Assembly: GCF_002005225.1 (NCBI RefSeq)
Contig: NZ_CP019724.1
Coordinates: 6,403,501-6,467,500 of the forward strand
DNA from: Streptomyces pactum
GTDB lineage: Bacteria > Actinomycetota > Actinomycetes > Streptomycetales > Streptomycetaceae
DNA: 64,000 bases
Direction of reading: 5' to 3'
Shown: positions 16,901 through 25,000 of the stretch, piece after piece
Layout: the number at the start of each line of letters is the position of its first letter
Numbering within the stretch: position 1 is the first letter of the stretch
The notes under the pieces: generated by a model
The model's database searches: none
What the model saw: the letters and a program-made list of their open reading frames with translations, nothing else
Told to the model about the DNA's origin: nothing
Made by a program: the position numbers and the translations under genes

Positions 16901-17818
16901 TCAGTCCGTTCCGCATGGAGGCCTTCCGCCCACCCGTTCGACGGCCCGCGCTCCCGCCCGGCACCCCGTGACCGTGGCCTCCTCGGGCTCCGCGCCCGCG
17001 AGCAGTGCGGCGAGGAACGCGCCGGTGAAGGCATCACCGGCGCCCGTACTGTCCCGCGGCGACGCCGGGGCGCCGGGGACACGCGCGCACACGGTGCCGG
17101 ACCTGGCCACCATGGCCCCCTCCGCTCCCAGCTTGGTGATCACCAGCGGGACGTGCCGGCTCAGTTTCGCCGCCGCGTCGGCCGCGTCCGGCAGTCCGGT
17201 GAGCAGGCACGCCTCGTCCCGGCTGGGCAGCAGCACGTCCACTCCCTCGACCAGTGCCAGGAAACGGTCGACGCCCAGCTCGGTGAGGAACCCGGCCGAT
17301 GCCGGATCCAGGCTGACCGGCACCCCGCGCGCGCGTGCCGCGGCCAGGGCGACCGGCACCAGAGCACGGCCCGGCTCCGAGAACAGGAGGTAGCCCGACA
17401 GGTGCAGCCGGGCCACGCCGTCGAGCAGCGTGTCCGACCAGTCGCCGGGACCGAGCCGCAGCGACGCCCCGCTGTCCGTCAGGAACGTCCGCTCGGCCGA
17501 GTCGCGCGTGTCGACCAGGCAGATGACCGTCCCCGTCGGAGCCGCCGCGTCGACGATCAGAAGAGGACGTACCCCACAGGCCACCAGTTCCCGCTCGTGC
17601 CAGGCCGCCGCGTCGGCGCCGACCCGCCCCAGTAGCCGTACGTCCCGGCTCTCTCCGTACGCGGCCCAGCAGGCCACGTTGGCACCCGCCCCGCCGGGCA
17701 GTCGGCGGATCGAGGCGGCCGTGTCCGTGCCGGAGGCCAGCGGCCCCCGGTGCCGGGCGACGACGTCCGTGACGACGTCCCCGACGACCAGCAGCGCGCC
17801 GCCCGGCCCCGCGGTCAT
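16901..17818 (-). CDS. psuK: PfkB family kinase, probable pseudouridine kinase
   Basis: A 305-residue ribokinase-family sugar kinase. Signature 1 is in RLPGGAGANVACWAAYG and signature 2 is DSTGAGDAFTGAF with the catalytic Asp. Pseudouridine kinase phosphorylates pseudouridine so that PsuG can split it to uracil and ribose 5-phosphate. The assignment rests on the neighbour: its ATG overlaps the psuG stop (ATGA). Other PfkB substrates cannot be excluded from sequence alone. Confidence 0.82.
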   Translation of the reverse strand: MTAGPGGALLVVGDVVTDVVARHRGPLASGTDTAASIRRLPGGAGANVACWAAYGESRDVRLLGRVGADAAAWHERELVACGVRPLLIVDAAAPTGTVICLVDTRDSAERTFLTDSGASLRLGPGDWSDTLLDGVARLHLSGYLLFSEPGRALVPVALAAARARGVPVSLDPASAGFLTELGVDRFLALVEGVDVLLPSRDEACLLTGLPDAADAAAKLSRHVPLVITKLGAEGAMVARSGTVCARVPGAPASPRDSTGAGDAFTGAFLAALLAGAEPEEATVTGCRAGARAVERVGGRPPCGTD

Positions 17819-18720
17819 GCCCCGGCCCAGGCCGCCGCGACGCGTGCCGCCAGCCGCACGTTTCCGCGCACCGCCGCCAGGTTGGCGCTCAGCGAGGCCC
17901 CGTCGGTGTGCCGTACCAGGTAGTCCAGCAGGAACGGCGTGACCGCCTGACCCGTGACCCCCTCCACCTCGCAGGCGTGCAGCGCGTCGGCGAGCACCCG
18001 CGCGTGCAGTGCGGGATCGAGTTGCTCCTCCTCGGGGACGGGATTGGCGACCACGAGCGCGGACCGCGGCCCACCGAGCGCGTCCTGCGCCCGCATGGCC
18101 GCCGCCACCTGCTCCGGGGTGCCCAGCGACCAGTCCACCGGATGCCCCGAGTCGGACAGGTAGAAGCCGGGGAAGCGGTCCGTACCGTACCCGGCCACCG
18201 GGATGCCCAGCGTCTCGAGCCGCTGCAGGGTCGCCGGCACGTCCAGGATGGACTTCACACCCGCGCAGACCACCGTGATGCGGGTGCGCGCCAGCAGGCC
18301 GAGGTCGGCCGACTCATCCTGCGTCACCGTCCACTCCCGGTGCACGCCGCCGAGCCCCCCGGTAGCGAACACCCGGACGCCCGCCAGGGCCGCCAGCAGG
18401 GCGGTCGCCGACACGGTGGTCGCCCCGCTCGCTCCGGCGGCCACCGCGAGCGGCAGGTCCCGGTGGCCCAGCTTGCGGATGCCGTCCTCGTTCGCGACCC
18501 GCTCGAGCTGCTCCTTGTCCAGGCCGACATGAGGCCGCCCGTCCAGTACGGCGATGGTCGCCGGTATGGCGCCCTCCTGCCGTACGGCCTCCTCCAGCTC
18601 CCGCGCCACCAGCAGGTTGCGTGGGCGCGGCAGCCCGTGCGCGATGATCGTGGACTCCAGCGCCACCACGGGGTGACGCGCGTCGATCGCCGCCCGTACC
18701 TCTTCCGACACCATCAGCAT
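17815..18720 (-). CDS. psuG: pseudouridine-5'-phosphate glycosidase
   Basis: A 301-residue enzyme that reversibly cleaves pseudouridine 5'-phosphate to uracil and ribose 5-phosphate. Family blocks include VALESTIIAHGLPRP, TIAVLDGRPHVGL, the GGLGGVHR loop, VCAGVKSILDVPATL and GYGTDRFPGFYL. GGGAGG lies upstream of three closely spaced starts (GTG 18723, ATG 18720, ATG 18714); I use 18720. It leads a two-gene operon with psuK. Confidence 0.92.
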   Translation of the reverse strand: MLMVSEEVRAAIDARHPVVALESTIIAHGLPRPRNLLVARELEEAVRQEGAIPATIAVLDGRPHVGLDKEQLERVANEDGIRKLGHRDLPLAVAAGASGATTVSATALLAALAGVRVFATGGLGGVHREWTVTQDESADLGLLARTRITVVCAGVKSILDVPATLQRLETLGIPVAGYGTDRFPGFYLSDSGHPVDWSLGTPEQVAAAMRAQDALGGPRSALVVANPVPEEEQLDPALHARVLADALHACEVEGVTGQAVTPFLLDYLVRHTDGASLSANLAAVRGNVRLAARVAAAWAGA

Positions 18721-18843
18721 CACGCGCCTGCCTCCCGTCCGTCGGTTCTCCCTCATCTCTGGCGGGCAGGGGACCGGGCCAAACCCCCGCGTGTCCCGGC
18801 GGGAGTCTTGCGGCCCGCCGGGGAGACCACGAACCTGGAGACC

Positions 18844-19272
18844 ATGACGGATAACACGACACGTCTCGACCATGTCGTCCTTTGGGTGCGCGACCCGGTC
18901 GCCGCCGCCGATTTCTACGAGAAGACGCTGGGGACGGAGCCCCTGCGGGTCACCGAGTACGCCGCCGGGACCGTGAGCTTCCCCTCCGTGCGCCTCAACG
19001 AAGAGACCATTCTCGATCTGGCGCCGCACTCCCTGGCCGAACGCATGCGGGTCGTCCCCGGCGCCGACGGCAGTGCGGGCCACCCCGTCAACCACATCTG
19101 CCTTTCCCTGTCACCGGACGACTTCGAGGCGCTGCGCGCCCGGCTGGAAGAACGGGCCATTCCGGTCTCGGAACTCTCGTACGACTCCTTCGGCGCCCGG
19201 GGCCTGGCCCGGCGCAGCTTCTACTTCGGCGACCCGGACGGCAACATCATCGAGGCACGGCACTATGAGTAG
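18844..19272 (+). CDS. VOC (glyoxalase/dioxygenase) family protein
   Basis: A 142-residue vicinal-oxygen-chelate protein. It begins with TRLDHVVLWVRDPVAAADFY, has the central HPVNHICLSLSPDDF and ends FYFGDPDGNIIEARHYE. Two beta-alpha-beta-beta-beta units and the His/Glu metal ligands of the fold can be recognised. Members include glyoxalase I-like, antibiotic-resistance and dioxygenase enzymes; the substrate is unknown. GGAG upstream supports ATG 18844. It is divergent from psuG and convergent with ogt. Confidence 0.85.
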   Translation: MTDNTTRLDHVVLWVRDPVAAADFYEKTLGTEPLRVTEYAAGTVSFPSVRLNEETILDLAPHSLAERMRVVPGADGSAGHPVNHICLSLSPDDFEALRARLEERAIPVSELSYDSFGARGLARRSFYFGDPDGNIIEARHYE

Positions 19273-19302
19273 CCCGCGCCGGGCACCCGGGCGGCCGGCC
19301 TC

Positions 19303-19857
19303 TCAGAACAGCGGCTCGGGCAGCACGCCCTCCAGAGCGAGCAACTGCCGCTTGGTGTCCACGCCGCCCCCGAACCCGCCGATGCCGCCGTCCCTCTCGA
19401 CGACCCGGTGGCACGGCACGACGACCGGCAGCGGATTGGCCCCCATCGCCGTGCCCACCGCCTGGGCGGCGCCCGGCTGGCCGACCCGGCCGGCGAGGTC
19501 GCCGTAGCCGACGACCGAGCCGTAGGGGACGCCTGTCGCCAGCTCGCGCAGCACCTCCCGGTTGAAGCCCGAGATCAGGGACCAGTCCAGCGGCAGGTCG
19601 AAGTCACGGCGCCGACCCGAGAAGTACGCCTCCACCTGCCGTATCGCCTCGGCCAGCAGCGGAGAGCCGGGCGCCTCGACGGGCTCCGTGCCCAGTTGGG
19701 CCGCGAGCCTTTCGAGCGCCCGGTCGCGCGCGGTGTCGGTGGCGTGGAACACGACGTTGACCAGACCGTAGCGGGTGGCGGCCAGCAGCAACGGGCCGAT
19801 GCCGGTGTCGACGACGGTCCATACGACCCGCTGTTCGTACTGCCCATGGCTTTCCAT
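19303..19857 (-). CDS. ogt: methylated-DNA--[protein]-cysteine S-methyltransferase
   Basis: A 184-residue suicide DNA-repair protein that takes alkyl groups from O6-alkylguanine onto its own cysteine. The active site is VVVPCHRVVE, followed by the GGFGGGVDTKRQLLALEG block; the helix-turn-helix PYGSVVGYGDLAGRVG precedes it. The start lies directly downstream of a promoter with a perfect TTGTCAGTGGC element and TACCGT -10 box 6 nt before the ATG, so the message is probably leaderless and damage-inducible. Confidence 0.93.
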   Translation of the reverse strand: MESHGQYEQRVVWTVVDTGIGPLLLAATRYGLVNVVFHATDTARDRALERLAAQLGTEPVEAPGSPLLAEAIRQVEAYFSGRRRDFDLPLDWSLISGFNREVLRELATGVPYGSVVGYGDLAGRVGQPGAAQAVGTAMGANPLPVVVPCHRVVERDGGIGGFGGGVDTKRQLLALEGVLPEPLF

Positions 19858-19863
19858 GCGCCC

Positions 19864-19886
19864 ACGGTACGGCCGGCCACTGACAA
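19864..19886 (-). promoter_or_regulatory. PafBC/RecA-NDp-type promoter of ogt
   Basis: On the minus strand 19886-19876 reads TTGTCAGTGGC, followed by six bases (CGGCCG) and TACCGT at 19869-19864. This matches the published RecA-NDp consensus TTGTCAGTGGC-N6-TAGggT at all eleven upstream bases. The ATG begins 6 nt after the -10 box, so transcription would start at or next to the start codon. Confidence 0.8.
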
Positions 19887-19935
19887 CGCCGGGACAGCGG
19901 CGGACGGGGCCGCCCTCCGCCCGGGCGTCACGGGA

Positions 19936-20829
19936 TCAACGGCCGGCCGAGTCCTCGTCCTCGCCGACGGCGTCCCGCACCACGTCGGGCCTGTTGGTGA
20001 TGATGCCGTCGACGTCGTATCCGGCTACGCGGCGGGCGGTGTCCGCGTCGTCGACCGTCCAGGTGAGGACCTCCATCGGCCTGCCGTGCGGCCCCGTGAA
20101 CGCGTGCACCGAGGAGACGTAACTCATCGACAGCGAGCCGTACGAGGGATTGATCTGGTCGGTGAACTCCGCGTACTCGGGCAGGTCCGACACCCGCGGT
20201 GTGCCGAGGAACCCGGTCTTGACGGCCGGCTTCAGCTCGTGAACGGTCCGGACGCTGTCCGCGCTGAAACTCTGCACGACCAGTCGGCCGGCCACGTGCC
20301 GCCGGTCGAGCCAGCCCTCATTGGCGAGAACCTTGAGGGTCTGCTGCTCGATGCCCGGGTATAGCTGGGGGTTCTTCAGCTCCAGCAGCAGCTTCTGGTG
20401 GTTGTGCTCCACGCGGTCCACGTACTGCTCCAGCGTCGGCACGCGCGCGCCCGCGTACTCGGACCCGAACCAGCTCCCCGCGTCCAGCCGTGCGATCTCC
20501 GCCGCGGTGAAGTCCTTCACCTTCCAGGGCGAGCGGTCGGGGAAGACCTCCTCCACGTCGGTCGTGCGCCGCAGACTGTCGTCGTGGAGGACGACGAGCT
20601 CGCCGTCCCTGGTGCGCTGGACGTCGTTCTCCACCCAGCGGATGCCCATCTCGGCCGCCTTGTCGACGGCGGCCAGCGTGTTCTCCGGCGCATACCCGGA
20701 GGCACCCCGGTGGGCGACGACCGAGGGCCCGTCGTCGCCGCTCAGAGGTGTCCCGGCGTGCGAGAGCGGAGTGAGCAGGGCTACTCCCAGGAGCGCGGTG
20801 GTCGTGACGGCAACTGCGCGCGCGTGCAT
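19936..20829 (-). CDS. glpQ: secreted glycerophosphodiester phosphodiesterase
   Basis: A 297-residue enzyme that hydrolyses glycerophosphodiesters to glycerol 3-phosphate and an alcohol. Residues 1-26 are a Sec signal peptide (ending LSHAG). The catalytic block VVAHRGASGYAPENT, the WVENDVQRTRDGELVVLHDD metal/acid motif, and LLLELKN are present. The C-terminal LTWTVDDADTARRVAGYDVDGIITNRPD is typical. It stands alone, so phosphate control is possible, but I see no convincing PHO box. Confidence 0.92.
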   Translation of the reverse strand: MHARAVAVTTTALLGVALLTPLSHAGTPLSGDDGPSVVAHRGASGYAPENTLAAVDKAAEMGIRWVENDVQRTRDGELVVLHDDSLRRTTDVEEVFPDRSPWKVKDFTAAEIARLDAGSWFGSEYAGARVPTLEQYVDRVEHNHQKLLLELKNPQLYPGIEQQTLKVLANEGWLDRRHVAGRLVVQSFSADSVRTVHELKPAVKTGFLGTPRVSDLPEYAEFTDQINPSYGSLSMSYVSSVHAFTGPHGRPMEVLTWTVDDADTARRVAGYDVDGIITNRPDVVRDAVGEDEDSAGR

Positions 20830-20882
20830 GCGTACTCCTCACGTCGAGCGATCACGGACAGCACCACTGTGACATCAGAGAG

Positions 20883-21014
20883 TCAACGGGAGAGGGGTGC
20901 GGAATGGCCACAGGCTGAATAGAGTCGCTCAACTCCGCTCACCGGGGCCCCACAAGTGGGGCAAGGCCGTGATTCTTTGCCGGAGAATCGTTCGACCATT
21001 CCGGTGGGAGTCAT
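20883..21014 (-). CDS. possible small zinc-ribbon-like protein
   Basis: A 43-residue open frame from ATG 21014 containing CPTCGAPVSG and a later ACGH, which could bind one zinc. A weak GAGAG lies just upstream. It overlaps nothing on the minus strand but lies opposite the leader of the MHYT gene. Composition is less GC-biased than neighbours. This is a low-confidence call. Confidence 0.3.
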   Translation of the reverse strand: MTPTGMVERFSGKESRPCPTCGAPVSGVERLYSACGHSAPLSR

Positions 21015-21120
21015 ACTCTCTGCGTCGACCCTGACCGTTCGCACGGTTCTGGGAGGGGGGCGCACATCAGGGAAATGCCGGCACATGACCGGGCGTAAGA
21101 AGGCGGAAGGGCAGCCGCAC

Positions 21121-21999
21121 ATGCAAGGCACGGTCGACGGATTCAACTACGGACTCGTGACACCGCTGGTGGCCTACCTCATGGCCTGCCTGGGCGGTGC
21201 CCTCGGTCTGCGCTGCACCACCAGATCCATGCGGGTCGCCCGGTCCTGGCGCCCCGGGTGGCTCGCCCTCGGCTCGGCGGCGATCGGCTCCGGCATCTGG
21301 ACCATGCACTTCATCGCCATGATGGGGTTCACGATCGAACACACGCCGATCCGCTACGACTGGCTGATGACCTTCGCCAGCCTGGCCGTCGCCATCGTCA
21401 TGGTGGGCGTCGGGGTCTTCATCGTCGGCTACCGGGGCGCCCGGGGGACCGCCTTGTTCACCGGCGGCACCATCACCGGCCTGGGCATCGCGTCGATGCA
21501 CTACCTGGGTATGGCCGGGATGCGCCTGGACGGGCAGCTCACGTACAACACCTTCACCGTGGCCGTGTCCGTCGTCATAGCCATGGCCGCCGCCACCGCC
21601 GCCCTGTGGGCGGCCGGGCAGGTCCGGGGTTTCCTGTGGAGCGTGGGCGCCAGCCTGATCATGGGACTGGCCGTCACGGGCATGCACTACACGGGCATGG
21701 CCGCGCTCGAAGTCCATCTCCACGGCACGGCCGATCCCTCCACCGGAGGCTCGCCCGCGGAACTGCTCGCCCCCATGCTGATCGGTCCCCTGGCCTTCCT
21801 CCTCCTCGCCGGCGTCGTGGTGATGTTCGACCCGATGATGGTCATGGGGAGGCCCGCCGAACTCCCCGTCGAGCGGAAGCCGGGGATCCCGGCCCCTTCC
21901 CAGGCGCTGCGCACGGTGCGCCGCCCACCGCACCACCCGGCCCACCACACGCGCCGCCCGCTCGTGCACCGGCGCTCCCGAACCCCGCAGAACCGCTGA
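21121..21999 (+). CDS. MHYT domain integral membrane sensor
   Basis: A 292-residue membrane protein with seven hydrophobic segments. It carries three copies of the MHYT motif ([27 protein letters not shown]), which is proposed to bind copper and sense oxygen, CO or NO. No output domain (GGDEF, kinase) is attached; the C-terminal 60 residues are His/Arg/Pro-rich. GGAAGGG lies upstream of ATG 21121; an ATG at 21085 is possible. It ends just before the uvrB promoter. Signalling partner unknown. Confidence 0.85.
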   Translation: MQGTVDGFNYGLVTPLVAYLMACLGGALGLRCTTRSMRVARSWRPGWLALGSAAIGSGIWTMHFIAMMGFTIEHTPIRYDWLMTFASLAVAIVMVGVGVFIVGYRGARGTALFTGGTITGLGIASMHYLGMAGMRLDGQLTYNTFTVAVSVVIAMAAATAALWAAGQVRGFLWSVGASLIMGLAVTGMHYTGMAALEVHLHGTADPSTGGSPAELLAPMLIGPLAFLLLAGVVVMFDPMMVMGRPAELPVERKPGIPAPSQALRTVRRPPHHPAHHTRRPLVHRRSRTPQNR

Positions 22000-22009
22000 T
22001 CCGGACCCG

Positions 22010-22032
22010 TTGTCAGTGCGGGGTCGTACGGT
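22010..22032 (+). promoter_or_regulatory. PafBC/RecA-NDp-type promoter of uvrB
   Basis: TTGTCAGTGCG at 22010-22020, six bases, then TACGGT at 22027-22032. Ten of eleven upstream bases match the RecA-NDp consensus. The uvrB ATG at 22040 begins 7 nt after the -10 box, implying a leaderless transcript and explaining the lack of a ribosome binding site. Confidence 0.8.
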
Positions 22033-22039
22033 GGAACCC

Positions 22040-24184
22040 ATGCGGCCCGTTTCCCAGATCGAACGCACGGTGGCGCCCTTCGAGGTCGTCAGCCCCTACC
22101 AGCCGAACGGTGACCAGCCGGCGGCCATCGCCGAGCTCGCCCGGCGCGTCCAAGCAGGCGAGAAGGACGTCGTCCTGCTCGGCGCGACCGGCACCGGCAA
22201 GTCCGCCACCACCGCGTGGATGATCGAGAAGCTCCAGCGCCCCACCCTCGTGATGGCGCCGAACAAGACACTGGCCGCGCAACTGGCGAACGAGTTCCGC
22301 GAACTGCTGCCGAACAACGCCGTCGAGTACTTCGTCTCGTACTACGACTACTACCAGCCCGAGGCCTACGTCCCGCAGTCGGACACCTACATCGAGAAGG
22401 ACTCCTCGATCAACGAGGAGGTGGAGCGCCTGCGCCACTCCGCCACCAACTCGCTCCTCACCCGCCGTGACGTCGTCGTGGTCGCCTCCGTCTCCTGCAT
22501 CTACGGCCTCGGCACCCCCCAGGAGTACGTGGACCGCATGGTCCCCCTCAGGGTGGGCGAGGAGCACGACCGGGACGAGCTGCTGCGTCGCTTCGTGGAC
22601 ATCCAGTACACGCGCAACGACATGGCCTTCGCCCGCGGCACCTTCCGGGTACGCGGTGACACCATCGAGATCTTCCCGGTCTACGAGGAGCTCGCCGTCC
22701 GCATCGAGATGTTCGGCGACGAGATCGAGGCCCTGTCCACGCTCCACCCGGTCACCGGCGAGATCGTCAGCGACGACCAGCAGCTCTACGTCTTCCCGGC
22801 CTCCCACTACGTCGCGGGCCCCGAGCGCCTGGAGCGGGCGGTCAACGACATCGAGAAGGAACTGGCGGAGCGCCTGACCGAGCTGGAGAAGCAGGGCAAG
22901 CTCCTGGAGGCCCAGCGACTGCGGATGCGCACGACGTACGACCTCGAGATGCTCCGCCAGATCGGCTCCTGCTCCGGCGTGGAGAACTACTCCATGCACT
23001 TCGACGGCCGCCTGCCCGGCTCCCCGCCGAACACCCTGCTGGACTACTTCCCGGACGACTTCCTGCTCGTCATCGACGAGTCGCACGTCACCGTGCCGCA
23101 GATCGGCGCCATGTACGAGGGCGACGCCTCCCGCAAGCGGACCCTGGTCGACCACGGCTTCCGGCTGCCCTCCGCCCTCGACAACCGTCCGCTGAAGTGG
23201 GAAGAGTTCCAGGGACGCATCGGGCAGACCGTGTACTTGTCGGCGACCCCGGGCGCCTACGAGCTCTCCCGTTCGGACGGCGCCGTGGAGCAGATCATCC
23301 GCCCCACCGGCCTCGTCGACCCGGAGGTCGTCGTCAAGCCGACCGAGGGCCAGATCGACGACCTGGTGCACGAGATCCGCAAGCGGACCGAGAAGGACGA
23401 GCGCGTGCTGGTCACCACGCTCACCAAGAAGATGGCCGAGGATCTCACCGACTACTTTCTGGAACTCGGCATCCAGGTCCGCTACCTGCACAGCGACGTC
23501 GACACGCTGCGCCGCGTCGAACTGCTGCGGGAGCTGCGCGCCGGCGAGTACGACGTCCTGGTCGGCATCAACCTGCTGAGGGAGGGCCTCGACCTGCCGG
23601 AGGTCTCCCTGGTGGCCATCCTCGACGCCGACAAGGAGGGCTTCCTGCGCTCCGGCACCTCCCTGATCCAGACCATCGGCCGCGCGGCGCGCAATGTCTC
23701 CGGCCAGGTTCACATGTACGCCGACAAGATCACGCCGGCGATGGAGAAGGCGATCGACGAGACCAACCGCCGCCGTGAGAAGCAGGTCGCGTTCAACAAG
23801 GCGAACGGCATCGACCCGCAGCCGCTCCGCAAGAAGATCAACGACATCGTCGCGCAGATCGCGCGCGAGGACGTCGACACCGAGCAACTGCTCGGCTCGG
23901 GCTACCGCCAGTCGAAGGACGGCAAGGGTGCGAAGGCTCCCGTGCCCGCCCTCGGCGGCCAGGCGACGGCCGGTGGCAAGACGGCCAAGGGCAAGGCCAA
24001 GGGCAGGGAGACCGTGCCGACCGACCGGCCCGCGGCGGAGCTCGCCGAACAGATCGAGGACCTCACCACCCGGATGCGCGCGGCCGCCGCGGACCTGCAG
24101 TTCGAGATCGCGGCCCGGCTGCGCGACGAGGTCTCCGAGATGAAGAAGGAACTGCGTCAGATGAAGGAGGCCGGTCTGGCCTGA
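22040..24184 (+). CDS. uvrB: excinuclease ABC subunit UvrB
   Basis: A 714-residue damage-verification helicase of nucleotide excision repair; it receives the lesion from UvrA and recruits UvrC. Walker A GATGTGKS is at 48-55, and the beta-hairpin [20 protein letters not shown] that clamps DNA is intact. Helicase motifs DESH and QTIGRAARN are present, and a C-terminal UVR domain (about 670-710) binds UvrC. A Lys/Gly-rich linker near 635-660 is typical of streptomycetes. ATG 22040 is chosen from the promoter spacing; the upstream ATG at 22010 region would lie inside the promoter. Confidence 0.97.
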   Translation: MRPVSQIERTVAPFEVVSPYQPNGDQPAAIAELARRVQAGEKDVVLLGATGTGKSATTAWMIEKLQRPTLVMAPNKTLAAQLANEFRELLPNNAVEYFVSYYDYYQPEAYVPQSDTYIEKDSSINEEVERLRHSATNSLLTRRDVVVVASVSCIYGLGTPQEYVDRMVPLRVGEEHDRDELLRRFVDIQYTRNDMAFARGTFRVRGDTIEIFPVYEELAVRIEMFGDEIEALSTLHPVTGEIVSDDQQLYVFPASHYVAGPERLERAVNDIEKELAERLTELEKQGKLLEAQRLRMRTTYDLEMLRQIGSCSGVENYSMHFDGRLPGSPPNTLLDYFPDDFLLVIDESHVTVPQIGAMYEGDASRKRTLVDHGFRLPSALDNRPLKWEEFQGRIGQTVYLSATPGAYELSRSDGAVEQIIRPTGLVDPEVVVKPTEGQIDDLVHEIRKRTEKDERVLVTTLTKKMAEDLTDYFLELGIQVRYLHSDVDTLRRVELLRELRAGEYDVLVGINLLREGLDLPEVSLVAILDADKEGFLRSGTSLIQTIGRAARNVSGQVHMYADKITPAMEKAIDETNRRREKQVAFNKANGIDPQPLRKKINDIVAQIAREDVDTEQLLGSGYRQSKDGKGAKAPVPALGGQATAGGKTAKGKAKGRETVPTDRPAAELAEQIEDLTTRMRAAAADLQFEIAARLRDEVSEMKKELRQMKEAGLA

Positions 24185-24246
24185 CGGCCCGCCCGGGCAC
24201 GCGCTGTGTTGCAAGACCGACACAAAGTGCGGACCAGGGTAGGGCG

Positions 24247-24269
24247 CTGTCAGTGTCCCTGCGTAGGGT
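24247..24269 (+). promoter_or_regulatory. PafBC/RecA-NDp-type promoter of terD-like gene
   Basis: CTGTCAGTGTC at 24247-24257, six bases, then TAGGGT at 24264-24269. Nine of eleven upstream bases and the whole -10 agree with the RecA-NDp consensus. It lies between uvrB and the terD-like gene, and would give a leader of about 50 bases. Confidence 0.7.
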
Positions 24270-24325
24270 TCTGGTCAACCGCGGGGACCGCGGCAACAGG
24301 GGACAGTTCGAGAGGGGATCAGCGC

Positions 24326-24904
24326 GTGACCGTCAACATGACCAAGGGTCAGGCCATCAGTCTGCAGAAGAACGACGGCGGCAGCCTGACGTCGGTGCGC
24401 ATGGGTCTCGGCTGGCAGGCGGCCCCCCGGCGTGGGCTGTTCGGCTCGCGCACCCGAGAGGTCGACCTGGACGCCTCCGCCGTCCTGTTCGCGGACAAGC
24501 AGCCGGTCGACGTCGTCTTCTTCCGCCACCTGGTGAGCGACGACGGCTCGGTGCGCCACACCGGGGACAACCTCGTCGGCGGTGTCGGCCAGGGCGGCGA
24601 CGACGAGGCGATCCTCGTCGACCTGCAGCGCGTCCCGGTCCACATCGACCAGATCGTCTTCACCGTCAACTCCTTCACGGGTCAGACCTTCCAGGAAGTG
24701 CAGAACGCGTTCTGCCGCCTGGTCGACGAGACCAACGGCCAGGAGCTCGCCCGCTACACGCTGGCCGGCGGTGGCGCCTACACGGCCCAGATCATGGCGA
24801 AGGTGCACCGTGCGGGCCAGGGCTGGGCGATGACCGCCATCGGTTCCCCGGCCAACGGCCGCACCTTCCAGGACCTGATGCCGGCGATCCTGCCGGTCCT
24901 GTAG
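24326..24904 (+). CDS. terD: TerD family stress protein
   Basis: A 192-residue TerD-domain protein. It starts NMTKGQAISLQKNDGGSLTS and holds DLDASAVLFADKQPVDVVFF and the Ca2+-site segment DNLVGGVGQGGDDEAI, then FTVNSFTGQTFQEVQNAFCR. TerD proteins bind calcium and are linked to tellurite, phage and oxidative stress resistance; the molecular role is unsettled. GAGGGG lies before GTG 24326. A damage-type promoter sits upstream. It is followed 96 bp later by a TerD-containing fusion and then terC. Confidence 0.93.
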   Translation: MTVNMTKGQAISLQKNDGGSLTSVRMGLGWQAAPRRGLFGSRTREVDLDASAVLFADKQPVDVVFFRHLVSDDGSVRHTGDNLVGGVGQGGDDEAILVDLQRVPVHIDQIVFTVNSFTGQTFQEVQNAFCRLVDETNGQELARYTLAGGGAYTAQIMAKVHRAGQGWAMTAIGSPANGRTFQDLMPAILPVL

Positions 24905-25000
24905 CAGGCCGGCACCAAACGGCCGGTCCCGCGAGCGGGACGGGCGGGCGCCGCGCGGCACATCACGAGTGACACAGGCGAGTGACACAGGGGGAAGGCG

